Assembly: GCA_944472155.2 (NCBI GenBank)
Contig: OX235277.1
Span: 14,456,804-14,520,803, forward strand
Origin: Trichobilharzia szidati
Taxonomy: Eukaryota > Platyhelminthes > Trematoda > Strigeidida > Schistosomatidae
Direction: 5' to 3'
DNA length: 64,000 nt
Shown: positions 1 through 11,110 of the stretch, piece after piece
How the letters are laid out: each line of letters opens with the position of its first letter
Numbering within the stretch: position 1 is the stretch's first letter
Notes under the pieces: model-generated
What the model saw: the letters and a program-made list of their open reading frames with translations, nothing else
Told to the model about the DNA's origin: nothing
The model's database searches: none
Translations under genes and position numbers: made by a program

Positions 1-320
1 TGGACTACTCACAAAAGTATAAAAATGGCTTAAAAACGTTAGTTAGTTTACCGTAAACGATGTTTTAAGCAATATATTCTGCAAGAGGCTCACCACAGCA
101 GTTATTATCCAGTTAAACATGCAGAGAAGCATTATTAATTCAGCAACCAGTGAATTTTTGATTCTTTTCGGTCTGGAACAAAAATAACTGCTAACGAGTC
201 CATAAAAATGTCGAAAGAGGCATGCAGGAGCAGAATTTTGCTATCGAATGAGTCATTGAGATCTGAAATGCAACTGTCAGCATATTTTCGTTATTTCGTA
301 GATATACAGCTTTATTGGGG

Positions 321-1070
321 CTGTTCTCGTAGGTTTAGTTGCGAAGCTTTCGTCGTCCTTCTAAGCAACATCTTCAGCGCCATATTTAGCACTCATTGAA
401 ATGATTTAAATTTCTGCATTCGTGATGTAATTCCGTCTCCTGGTTACTATGTTTACATGTGCATTGACCACATTCTATTGACTTGAATTTTAAACTTTTT
501 GGTCACTTGATTTGCTTTTTATTATTTGGTATATTTCATCTATATTAACGTGTTTGTTAATCGCATTTTCGCTTGAGTACCAGGCTTCTAGGAATTCTCT
601 GGCACTTTTCGTGGTTCCTCTGTTTAAGATTTTGACATGATCCAAAACGAATTGATGACAATAATTATCTGTATGCATTGATACTAAAGAATTTATATCA
701 TGTCTTAAACAGAGGAAACATGAAAAGTGCCAGAGAGTGCCTAGAAGCCTGGTACTCAAGCGAAAATGCGATTAACAAACACGTTAATATAGATGAAATA
801 TACCAAATAATAAAAAGTAAATCAGGTGACCAAAAAGTTTAAAATCCAAGTCAATAGAAAGTGGTCAATACACATGTAAAGATAGGAACCAGGAGACGCA
901 ATCACATCACGAATGCAGAAATTTAAATCATTTCAATTTGTGCTAAATATGGCGCTGAAGATGTTGCTTAGAAGGACGACGAGAGCTTCGCAACTAAATC
1001 AACCAGCTCGAAGACTACTTTTAATTGCAAATCATCCATCTGAAGTACAAATCTTCTATATTATTATTGG
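321..1070. repeat. Penelope-derived fold-back element inserted in the X1 3' UTR
   Basis: This 750-base block is absent from the matching X 3' UTR at 44262-44267, so it is an insertion. It is a large imperfect palindrome: about 329-643 pairs with about 697-1009 around a loop of roughly 50 bases. The arms share, inverted, a coding stretch that reads like the C-terminus of a Penelope-like element (see 490-678). Penelope elements are known for inverted terminal copies, which fits. Arms differ by roughly 10 percent and a few short indels. I see no clear target duplication. Confidence 0.7.
490..678 (-). pseudogene. Penelope-like element C-terminal (GIY-YIG endonuclease) fragment
   Basis: Minus-strand frame containing, in order, HQF, DHVKIL, a conserved TTKSAREFLEAW block, NAINKH and a terminal IDEIYQIIK stretch, then a stop. 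This arrangement (HxF, VKIL, R-EF-EAW, SINRH-like) is what I know from the end of the GIY-YIG endonuclease domain in Penelope-like retroelements. Upstream GIY-YIG residues and the reverse transcriptase are absent. A mirrored, diverged copy lies on the plus strand at about 700-840 within the same fold-back. Dead fragment; assignment rests on this short motif string. Confidence 0.6.
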
Positions 1071-1604
1071 TATAGGTAGTGATTTGGATTTGTCATCATG
1101 ATCAACATACCGATAAATATTCAAATACGTACTACAACTTGTTTGCCTTTCGGATTTGCTTAATTACATCTCGTAATGGGTTTGACTGCTCTGTGATTTT
1201 GACATATACTGCGGTGTCGCCGAGATGACGGGAAGTATGCATATGCTTTAAATGCATTACTTTGTTGGCTGTAATCCCCACTGAGTGTATACAACGGGAA
1301 CTGTGGATTTATGTATTTCCTGGCCACTGTGGATAAAATATCGCCGCATTCCTTTTGGAAAGGAGACCAGTTGGTGGATTATAAATGATGTCCAAGTAAC
1401 TTATATCCTTCCATGTGATGTTGTGGTGAGTCTCGACCTTGTTTTCTCATATTTCATTCGTATGTTGGTTGTGGTTCAGGCTTTGTATCAGGTAGACATA
1501 ATTCGATCGTCTCTTATTTGTATGGGTGTTATTTTCATGACAGCTGCTTTTTTGTCTGAAATTATAGATAAAGGCAAAAGAAACAACAGGTGTAGTCTCT
1601 AAGT

Positions 1605-4428
1605 TCAAACATGAAAGGGGCCTATAATTTCTGAAGCTCTTACATGGGAATTAGCACTGGTGTCACTTGCAAATCCACTTAGTGTGTCATTAAGAGCTTT
1701 TTCAAAGGACACCAGTGAGCTTGCTAGTCGCATTTCCTCAGGTAGTTTGTTCCATATTTGGGCATACCTAATCATGAAAAATTTTTGCCTGGTGGCTGTT
1801 TTACATTGTTCTATAGCCACCGTACCTTGAGTGTGTCTAAGGTTATATCCAGTGTCTTCTGAAAACCGAGTACAATTAGTACGGGTATACACTATGTGGT
1901 TAAGTAGTTTATAGAAGAGTACCAGATTTAGTCGCAGTCGTCTTAACCATAATGTTTCTAGTCCTAGAATTTCACATCTGGTAGAGTAGTTTGTGCCGTT
2001 TTCGGTTCCGAGTACTTTCAGCGTGAAGTACCTCTGTACTCCTTCTACATTTAGTTTGTCTTCTATGCGTATACTACTAAATATGAATGAACAATAGTCT
2101 AGGAGTGGGCGCACACAAACCTTGTACAGTAGTATTCTGGATTCACTTCTGTAGAATTTCCTGAGTAGGAAACAAATAAGCCTGCGTGATTTCGATACTT
2201 GTTTCGAGATATGTTCAGAAAATGATAGATTGTGTGAATATGTCAGTCCTAGGTCTAGCACAGATTTGAGTCTAGGGATTTTGTGGCCCTGAATTGCTAG
2301 GTCGAGTTCTAGGTTGAGACAGCCTATGCAGAGCCAGCCACACTTTTCGACATTAAACTCAAGTCTCCAGGTGTCACACGATATATCCATTTTTGTTAGT
2401 TCTTCATGTATGGAGTTCATTGTTGTACCGATATCTGTATTTGTGCAGGTATATGTCACCTTTAAGTCATCTGCATACAGTATTGGCTTGCCTATACTAA
2501 AGCACTCACATATACTGGTTATGTATATAATGAAAAGAAGGGGTCCCAATACACTACACTGGATGACACCAATGCTAATCGGCCTAGGCCTGGAGGTCAT
2601 CGAGCCAATTTTTGTTGTCTGATTTCTGTCACTGAGAAATGATTTTATCCAGTTGTGGAGGGGGTTGCGTATCCCTAGTGAGCATAGCCTGCTGACTAAC
2701 AGACTATGTGGGACTCTGTCGAAGGCTTTCCTGATATCGAAATAGAGGATAATTACTAGTTCTCTCCTATCTCTGCTATAGGTGACTTCGTTGAAAAGTC
2801 TATATGGCAAGTGACGCAAGATCTTTTCTTAAGGAACCCGTGTTGTGACTGGTTGATGAGTTTGTGTTTTAGAAAGTAGTCTGACATTTGGTCTTTGATT
2901 ACTTTCTCCATGATCCTTGATATGACAGGTGTTATATTGATAGGCCTATAATTACATGCACTAGTTTTGGCCCCTCCTTTATGCTTAGGTAGTATATACG
3001 TGTTTTTCCAAGTTTCAGGGTAGGTCCCAGTCACTAGTGAGAGGGTGAATATTCTAAGTAATAGTACAATGATATCCGAGCCACCGTTTTTATAAATGAT
3101 AGATGGTATATCATCTATCCCACAACTACCGTTAGCTTTTAGTGTCTTTACCGCTGATGCTATATTTGCATATTAAAGTTTATTTCACCTAACTCGTAGT
3201 TATTTTTGCAGGTTATATCGAGGATTGGAGACGGATGCGCTTTGGTGTTATTGGAGAACCATTGGTTTAGGAGTTCACAAATAATCTGGGGATCATCATA
3301 AATTATACCTCCATGCTCCAAGTGGCCAACATTATTTTCTTTACCCTTGTTTAGTCGTTTTTGCAGGATCTTGCAGAGTTCCTGAGTTTTAGAGGTGCCC
3401 CCTAGGGCTTTATTTTCCTTGAGTTGTGCCTTCATTTTATGTCTCTGCTCAAGATTTTTAAATGTTTCATGTATCTGGTGTAATGCACTAAATTCTTTAT
3501 ATAAATAAAATTTCCTTTTCAATTTCCTTAGTTTTAATCGCGTTTTGCGGTCTATGAAAAGAGTTGGTGTCTTTAAGGCAGACTTTAAGGGTGCGATTGT
3601 ATCTCTTACCGAACTGACCGTCTTGTAGAAGGTACCAAGTGTTACTTCTAAGTTATCATTGGTAAAGTATTCATCCCAGTCAGAGCTTCTCAAGAGCGTT
3701 GGTAGGAATTCCCAGTCGGCATTTCTGTAGTCCCTATATTGATAGTGAACCGGGGAATTTTTAGGTGTGTGTTTAGTTGTTAGTTGAAGAGGTAGGGTGC
3801 AGTACAGTATGTTGTGATCACTGTTGTCGAGTTTATCCCCCACCTCTATCGAGATCGGCTCTATTTTTTGGCAGAGGACTAAGTCGAGAATATTGTTATG
3901 TCGTGTTGGGAGGCGTACACACTGCTTCCATCCTCCTACATCTATAGCTTCTAGGAGCTCGTCATAGATTCAATGTTCAGTGCAGGTATCCCAGTTCACT
4001 CCGGGGAGGTTAAAATCACCACAAATTATTTTGTAGTCGAATTCCAGAGTAGGTACATGCTCTAGTATTTCTGCGATAACCGTATCAGTCATTTTAGGGC
4101 TGCTGGGAGCTCTGTATATACATCCCACTAGAATTTTATTTTCATTCGTGTGGATGCTTATCCACTTAGATTCTGGGAGTTTGTCGATAGTTAGGTTTGT
4201 GAAAGTATTGGGGTCAGTAGATTTAGAAGCATATATTAGACACCCGCCTCCTCTTTTGTCCACTCTATCATTCCTGTGGATGTCATAGTTATCAATTATC
4301 AGCTTTGTGTCAGGTATATGATTAGTTAGCCAAGTTTCAGTTACCAGTATCAGTGTTGGCCGTCTCATGTATACCAAGCTGCGAAGGGAAGTTATTTTGT
4401 TAAGGAGAGATCGAGCATTTAAGAGCAT
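1605..4428 (-). pseudogene. X1 ORF2: endonuclease/reverse transcriptase, broken
   Basis: Reads endonuclease (LLNARSLLNK, TETWL, RGGGCLIY, GCIYRAPSS, ICGDFNLPGVNWD, SDHNILYC) then reverse transcriptase (NYRPINITPVISRIMEKV; motif A FDIRKAFDRVPH; motif B region VIQCSVLGPLLF; motif C YADDLKV) and a C-terminal domain. Breaks: an in-frame TGA at 3970-3972 inside the endonuclease; a 1-base deletion in a T run near 3165-3170 (X3 has one T more); and a frame break near 2800, where one T seems missing compared with family Y. Motif B has QC where QG is usual. The first and third breaks are shared with X3, the second is private. It cannot encode a complete protein without recoding. Confidence 0.85.
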
Positions 4429-4487
4429 AATTTTTAGAAAACCAGTTTTGTTGGGAGGGTAATTAGTGGGTTTTCTTGTTACTATCC

Positions 4488-5274
4488 CTAACTCCTGGTT
4501 GCCAATGTTATGTTCCGAGGGATTCTCAGATGAGAGATTGTCAGTGTGTCTACTATTCCCTGAACAAATTGTGCTGCAAGAGGGGCTATTGTTTGCTGCA
4601 ACCGAAAATAATCCTGTTGCATATATTGGTTTCTGGCCTCATTACGTGGGTATCTGGAATCATTCCTTGACATTAGATAATCTGTTTCACTATTCAGATC
4701 GTTATTTACAGGGCCGAAATAACCTGTTTCTAGGTTGTTTTGAGGGTAGTGCGTGCCAAGTCTTTCGCAGTTGTACATTTGTGGACTCATTTCGTGCATG
4801 TACATAGAAGGACCGTGATTCAATCTATACCCGTTATGCTGATGGGGATTTACGTAGCTACTACGAGGGTCCGAGTATGCATTTCCATCCATATGGTACC
4901 TAGTGGTGTCCCGTCTAGTAGCCCATGTGTTTTGATTATTTATTCTGGGTCCCGTTCTCAGGTTATATGAGCCCATAGGCATATTACAACCTCGGGTATT
5001 ACGGAAATCGTGGGTCTGACCCTGTTGTTTAATCAGCTCGGCTCCTCTTGCGTGTCTGCTAGAGTATGATTTTGTGTGGATAGAGCTATTTTTGCTGTTA
5101 GTTTTGACCTCGTATAGTCTGTCATCCACAGTTTGTCTACCACCCTTAGTTCGACGAAGAGCACTTCCACCCTCGTGTTCCGTCTCCTTTATGGGACCTG
5201 CCGTAATGCGTGCATAGCTCTTTTTAAGGCTTACATGCTGCCTGTTGGGCTTGTCACAAGGGAGATATGTGGAC
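4488..5274 (-). pseudogene. X1 ORF1-region tail, 5' truncated
   Basis: Minus-strand open stretch equal to the second half of the X ORF1 region: a basic segment (SLKKSYARITAGPIKE), then a low-complexity tail rich in Asn, Gln, Tyr, Arg, Ser and Met. Family identity ends at 5274; the frame continues into the reversed X 3' UTR (to 5309), so the apparent start there is artificial. Unlike X2 and X3 it reads through the RNIT position, because one base changes that stop. The RRM half of ORF1 is missing. Confidence 0.75.
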
Positions 5275-5280
5275 GCCAAC
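5272..5280. other. Rearrangement junction: X body joined to reversed X 3' UTR
   Basis: To the left the bases match X3 read up to 48473 (GATATGTGGAC then GCC). To the right they match the reverse complement of 44466 downward (GCC then AACAAAG). GCC fits both sources, a 3-base overlap. It marks the outer end of the left inverted arm. Confidence 0.8.
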
Positions 5281-6484
5281 AAAGTAATGCATTTAAAGCA
5301 TATGCACACTTCCCATAATCACGGCGACACCGCAGAATATATGAAAATCGCAGAGCAATCAAACCCAACACGCGATGTAATTAAGTAAATCCGAAAGGCA
5401 AACAAGTTGTATTCCGATTTTGAATATTCGTCCATATGTCGATCATGATGACAAATCCAAATCACTACCTATACAGCGTCAATAAATCTGGATATCTATG
5501 AAATGACGAAAATATGCTAATAGCTGCATCTCAGATCCCAATGACTCATTCGATGGCAAAATTCTGCTCCTGCATGCCTCTTTCGACATTTTTGTATGGA
5601 TTGGTTCGCAGTTACTCAGGTTCCAGACCGAAAAGAATAAAAAATTCACCAGTTGCTGAATTATAATTACTTCTCTGCATGTTTAACTGGATACTAACTG
5701 CTGTGGTGAGCCTTTCGCAGTTTATATTGCTTAAAACATCGTTTACGGTAAACTGAGTGACGTTTTATAAGCCATTTTTATACTTTTGTGACTGGCCCAC
5801 CATATCGACCAAATGTAACGCAACACTCAGTTGTTTCGCTCATGTTCAACAAATCCAAACAATAATTGTGCCTAGGATTATGCCATATAAACTGTTTTAA
5901 CTTATGCAGAGTGTACTTACGGTCAATATTTCATTATCCTCCCTTGTATATATATTTTGTGTAAGTGAAAAATTGTAAACATTTTTACTCCATGTGTGCA
6001 TTATTATCATATTGTTGATGCCTGTCAAGTGGAGTCCCTCATGTGCATAAAGTGGGAATATATTATTGTAAGACGCATTTTATTGTATTATGGGGGAATT
6101 GACTTCAAGCTTTATTTATTTTCCCAAGTATATGTAATCCATCCAACGCATACTTGGGTTTTTTTGTTAATGTGAAGTCAATATCTCTATATTTCTTGGT
6201 GTGTTCCATTTAATCACCAGTTATCCGATTTTCCCCACAAACTAAAGATAAAATGACAACAGCCATGTTATTGAACCGTAAATCATGTAATTTAAATATT
6301 TAACTTAAATAATTCTTATCCATTCCCATACAACTTGTGTGTCCTATATTTGAATGAATAAATATGTACCTTATTATATTATCATTACTAACTGTAATTA
6401 CTAATTGTATGTGTAATTTATCGAATTGATGATGCCTGTAAACTGGCGTCCATCATGTAAAAAATGAGAATATACTATTATTAT
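5275..6484 (+). mobile_element. CR1-X 3' UTR and 3' terminus, reversed relative to X1
   Basis: Reverse complement of 43258-44466, the 3' end of X3. It contains two copies of a CR1 terminal motif (GATGCCTG, GTCC.TCATGT, GAGAATATA then TTATT): one near 6010-6075, one near 6430-6484 ending in an ATT microsatellite. Between them lies a ~300-base domain starting GAATTGACTTCAAGC that also ends family Y and the solo end at 14400-14850. No coding sequence. It is cut off from its own body by the junction at 5275. Confidence 0.75.
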
Positions 6485-7051
6485 TATTATAGATATAAAT
6501 GTGTTTTTACTTGGACAAATGTTTCGGGCGACAACTCACAGTGATGCAATTGATGTAGCAATTCGATAATTTGTAACAAATTTTATTAGAAAGGGGCCAT
6601 TTAGAGTGAGTAAACGTTGCGAAATCTCCGCCACACCTTTTCTTGGAAACGACGAGGTATTCTCGAAATACCACGAAATCATTTAAAGACACTATATTGT
6701 CATCATATGAGTCATGGAGTCAGGTTTCTACCAGAGTGACAGTACTAGAATTGTGATAAATATCGTACGACACAAGGGACCGAAAATGCAGAATTTTGTT
6801 AGGCTGGAACCGGTATTTGGTACTAATGATAACATGAACAGTGGTGTGACGTAAAGGTGTACATTTCAAAACCCGTCGCAAACACCATGATGCTTTGTCT
6901 TGAATCAATTAGATATATGAACGTTTTGTGTTTTCAACCTTTTAAATAGCTCCAGGATTAGAATACATAATTTGTTAAGTAAACCGCAATAAAAAATGAA
7001 AAAATTGATGTGAAACGTACATGGAAAACGGTAGCCCAAAATATTCAAACA
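6485..7051 (-). pseudogene. Family P (Pido-like CR1 group) 5' fragment
   Basis: The minus strand matches the start of the intact P element at 58234: the 5' UTR (GGGCTACC near 7035), then about 160 codons of the endonuclease N-terminus with the same order of residues (TKYRFLPNKILHF-like, DDN.VS, KKRCGGDFATF, CRPKHLSK). One in-frame TGA follows LVET near 6720. It stops where the X insertion begins in the right arm. Here, unlike there, no 3' half follows anywhere nearby. Confidence 0.75.
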
Positions 7052-8040
7052 GAAGTAACAAGTGTTTGTGAAGAGAAACCAAAAATAAGCTCCAAAATTC
7101 AACACACACGGCATCAAATATATACAAGACCGTAAAAAATGCAACAATAATCAATGATTATTCAGCGGATTATTCGATGAAGTAAGAAATAGGGGAAAAG
7201 ACTCCTAACAGAAAGCTGAAAATATTTATATTATCCACGAGATATGTATTGCCAGTGCAGATATCTTCTTCAAAATTAACCATAAATTCTATAAGTACGT
7301 GTCAGCACGAGTTAAATAAAGTCAAGCATTGAATTCAAGTGATCACGGAGGAAGAGAATGATTTAAAATGAAAGCAATCGTGTACCATTTAACAATAAGT
7401 GACATGTCGCCTGTCTTCAAAGAAAAATAAAAACAAATCTAAGTCTCAATCAAGAAAACATAATGACATTTGAAAACAAAACAAAACACAGTGAAGATAT
7501 GAAGCTCATCTCCGAAGATAATGCACACACGATGCGTGAATATATTTATTGTTTTCAACATTCTCAACACTGAATTAAGAAACCTATTTTTGTTTTCTCA
7601 TGCCTATTTCTATGCAAGTAAACATTTTTGTTTTCATTCAGTTGACTCTCAGTCTTTTCAATGAAGTACACGTATACATCTCCTTCTCAACATCGAGACT
7701 TTCAACAATATCCGCATGAAGCTTCCACTGAACACAATAGCAAATTTTCCATGGCTTTATCATACAAACATTTTGATACCTGAAAGCAAAACAGAGCACA
7801 GCTGACAGATCATACTCATTTCCGAAGATAATGCAAGCCTGATGAATGAATGTATTTATTGTTTTCAACATCGGAAGATTATTGACGATGAAGTAAGAAA
7901 CGTGTAGTCGCATTATCCAGCTATGCACTTTTGAGAATATCAGATTCATTCTGATTTATTTCAGATTTATTTGCGACAGATTCCTAAGAAATTTTATTGC
8001 TACTCACGCTTAGATTAGGACAGGTAATCTACAGATTTTT
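7052..8040. other. AT-rich stretch without recognisable gene; weak internal repeat
   Basis: No coding frame I recognise. Two diverged direct copies of ~95 bases lie at about 7481-7572 and 7783-7874, sharing TCCGAAGATAATGCA and TTTATTGTTTTCAACAT, roughly 75 percent alike. The end (7975-8035) resembles, inverted, 53705-53770 (20 identical bases including CTAAGCGTGAGTAG), so it is part of a dispersed repeat, perhaps the leader of family W. Confidence 0.45.
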
Positions 8041-8043
8041 ACT

Positions 8044-8849
8044 GTGGTTAAAAAGGCAGTTACACAATTGCAAGATGTACATATAGGCATAGATGATTAC
8101 ACTGTACATCGTGCAAATAGAGACAGCAACCGTGGTGGAGGATGTCTCATATATATACATAACTCATTCGTAGTCAATAGGGTAGAAGATGAAATACTGA
8201 ACGAGGTACCTGATTCACTATGGGTCGTCTTACAAGGAGATAAGTACAAGCTTCTCATAGGCTGTGTTTATCGAGCACCAACTCAACCAGAGAAACTGAT
8301 GCGTTATTGGCTAAATCATTCGCACACGCCTCATCGTTTAGTACTAATTGCAAAATAATTGCAGGGGACTTCAATCTTCCAGAAGTTATTTGGTTCAGTA
8401 GTTCCGGCTCCCAACGCTTCAACGAATTACTTGCCACTATTGATTGTTATGGATTGCAGCAACACGTCCAGACACCTACTCCTGGTGACAACATGTTGGA
8501 CCTTGTGTTTTGTCATGACACAATCCCAGTCTCCACCTGTGTGGGTAACAGATTTTCCAGTAGTAACCACAGAATGGTACTCTCCTCTCTGCTTTTCTCA
8601 CCACTAAATACAGGAAACAAACCGGATTCTGGGAGCTTGATATGCCGTAGTTACAAACATACAGACTGGGGATTATTCCAAGACCTCATTCGACACTGTC
8701 ACTGGGATAAATATTTTACCACTCACTCCCTGGAGGCTGTTGTGTCCCTATTTGACAGGAATGTTATCCTTTGTCTAGATACTGTTGCTCCGAAGAAGGT
8801 GGTGAAATTAAGTAGACCCCAAGCTGAATACATTCCGAGGGCATACTGA
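8044..8849 (+). pseudogene. Family W endonuclease domain, frameshifted
   Basis: Two overlapping frames join into one endonuclease: the first (to 8358) carries RGGGCLIYIHNS and GCVYRAPTQPEK, the second (from about 8340) IIAGDFNLPEV, GDNMLDLVFCHD and an SSNHRMV site where SDH is expected. Asn replaces the catalytic Asp in this arm; the right-arm copy still reads SSDH. The frame change lies near 8300-8350 and a stop follows at 8847. Confidence 0.75.
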
Positions 8850-9341
8850 AATAAGTTAAGGGAGTTGAAGAAGCAGTACTATTCCACTAAGAATATGTCA
8901 CTACTGCACTCAGTCCACTAGTCTCTTGAATCTATCAGGCGCCATCGCTATCGAAACGACCTCGACGAAGAATATATGGCACTTTAAAGCACCTCCAATG
9001 TTTATAACTTCACAACACTGCTTAAAAAACGAATGCATTCGACGAGGGACATCCCTTATTTACTTCACGACAAAGTTATCTACAATGTGCCTGCCAATAT
9101 CTGTGAAATTTTCAGTGAGTGGTTCGCAAATTTCAGTTTAGAAACATGCATTCCTGTTGAAACCGGCCCCCTTACTAGCTCTTTCCTCGTAGGCATAGTG
9201 TTCACCAGTCAATTAATAGAACAAGCAGTTTAAAGCCCGAAACCTTCTACCAGCACGGGACCAGATGACCTTGCTTCTATAAGTTTCAAAAACAGTGAGT
9301 GTGATATACCCCTAAAACTTCCTAAATTCTTCTCAATATCT

Positions 9342-10777
9342 ATGGGTACTGGCACTTACCCTAATGAGTGGAAAACTAGCTTCATAATTACACACTATAA
9401 ATCCGGTGATAAGGCAAACGTCCGCAATTACAGACCTATAAATATAACCCAAGTTTTCTCGCGAATCAGGGAGAAAGTTGTCAAAGATCAATTGTCAGAC
9501 TGTCTACTTAGGGAAGATCTTGTTACAAGGACTCAACACGGATTTCTCAAAAACAGGCCTTGCGTTACTCGCCACTTCGACTTTTGCAACTGCATTACTA
9601 GTAGTCGCGAAGCACCTAAGCCAGTTGTTGTTCTCTACTTCGCTATATCTACGGCATTTGACGTGGTATCGCACAGTATTCTCTTTGAGAAGCTGTATTC
9701 ATGTGGGATTCGCAATCCATTTTTGAGCTGGTTAAAATCGTTTCGAAGCAACAGGGTACAAATAAACAAGGTTGGATCTGTATTGTCTCATCCTAGGCAG
9801 ATCACAAGTAGGGTTGTGAAAGGTAGTGTCCTAGGTCCACTTTTATTTACAGTATACATAAACATCATTCGCAAATGCTTCCTCTCAGGTAAATCATCCC
9901 TATATGCTGACGAACTCAAAGTCGTTTGCTCCTGCTTCGCTCATGAATTAAGCGATATGGTATATAAAATACATCTTGAACTAAGTGGTCTCGCAACATG
10001 GTGTGCTGAATCCTGTCTAAAGTTCAACATTCACAAATGCGGCTGGATTCGTATCGGCAACAGTAACCTTGCCCCTAATCTAAACTAGCCAAGCTCAACT
10101 CAGTCGTAGATCTCGGTATCAGATACTCTGGTAACTTGACGTTCTCTGAACAAACTGATTATGCCAGACGTAAAACACGAAGGCTCCTAGGATGCATTAC
10201 TCGCAATTTCTTTTGTTTTGAAACTAGCGTTTTATTATATAAAGTATGTGTCCGACCAATTTTAGAATAATGTCCGTTTATTCTCAAAGGACTCAGACAA
10301 AATGACAAGCCTAAATTAGAAGGAGTGCAACGGTAATTCACCTTAAGAACTCTTGGTTTAGAAAGTGGTCTCGAATACTGTGAGCGTTGCGACAGACTAC
10401 GATTAGAACCACTCTGGAGGAGACGTCCTAAGCTTAACGTAATTTTTTACTACAAGCTTACTAATCTGCTGGTGCACTACTCCACGTCAATAATTAAAAC
10501 TATCACTGTCATCAGTTACAATCTTCGAAACCATCACAACCTAGCTGCTGTAGAGCATTGTCTGACTCACATGTGGTACAACCTCTTCCTTAAAATGTTG
10601 TCAGCCATTTGGAGTAGACTACTAGCTGACGTGCGTGATGCAAACACAGTCGCAGTGTTCATCTCCTCAGTCACCAGACTGCTCAAAGATGGCAATGCAC
10701 TTGTGCGTCTGACTCTTACACCCTCCTTTTCACACTACATAGATATTTTAAGTTCATTAAGCATGTTATTATTATGA
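9342..10777 (+). pseudogene. Family W reverse transcriptase, catalytically dead
   Basis: Starts within the RT fingers (GTYPNEWKTSFIITHYKSGDK, NYRPINITQVFSRI) and continues through HGFLKNR. Motif A reads FAISTAFDVVSH, so its first Asp is Ala. Motif B is VVKGSVLGPLLF, with Lys for Gln. Motif C is YADE and not YADD. A stop at 10086 and further stops interrupt the C-terminal part (LLYKVCVRPILE, LEPLWRRRPKLN, YNLRNHHN). Three damaged catalytic motifs mean it cannot polymerise. Confidence 0.85.
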
Positions 10778-11110
10778 TTGTATCCTTTAATTCCTACAAG
10801 AACATAAGTCTCCAGCCGTGCGTCCCCATTGCGTTCTGTTCTCTGCTCGCGTCTTCACCTGGCTGCATGTCTGCCCACACGTTTTCATTTCCTCTTCACA
10901 TGATCTCCTCAAAGTCACTTTCACACTGACGACCAACTCGCCGCTCACCTTTCGGGTTCCACTCGAGCAATGACTTGCCTAGTGATGTCACTTGATGGTT
11001 TCCTCACAGCATGGCCAATCCACCTCCATTTCTTCCTGCATATTTGTTGCACAATCGGTTCCCGGTTGGTTTGCTCGTTGCTAGAGATCTCTGTTGCTGA
11101 TCTTTTCTAG

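Larger units (their letters stand above)
1..5274 (-). mobile_element. CR1-group non-LTR retrotransposon, family X, copy 1 (X1)
   Basis: Minus-strand copy of a CR1-like LINE. Read 5' to 3' it holds the end of the ORF1 region (about 5274-4488), ORF2 with an apurinic-type endonuclease and reverse transcriptase (4428-1605), and a 3' UTR that runs off the window at base 1. It is about 99 percent identical to X3 (44437-48473) from about 1238 to 5274, but only roughly 85-90 percent similar to X3's 3' UTR (43946-44436) left of 1238. The 5' part is missing: at 5274/5275 the sequence jumps to a reversed X 3' UTR. Full-length X copies (X3) start with a CCTCGCGGTACG motif that X1 lacks. Family assignment is by motif recognition and not a database search. 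Confidence 0.85.
8041..10777 (+). mobile_element. CR1-group element, family W, left-arm copy (dead)
   Basis: Plus-strand ORF2 remains of a third CR1 family related to X and Y: endonuclease 8044-8849, reverse transcriptase 9342-10088 and C-terminal domain to 10777. No ORF1 lies immediately upstream. It ends in a short TTATTATTAT run beside the opposing 3' end of RTE family Z. Mirror copy at 38964-41700. Confidence 0.8.

Noticed and set aside
1285..1602. 105-codon plus-strand frame, repeated at 44482-44799
   Set aside because: It lies antisense in the X 3' UTR and recurs only because that UTR is duplicated; no recognisable domain.
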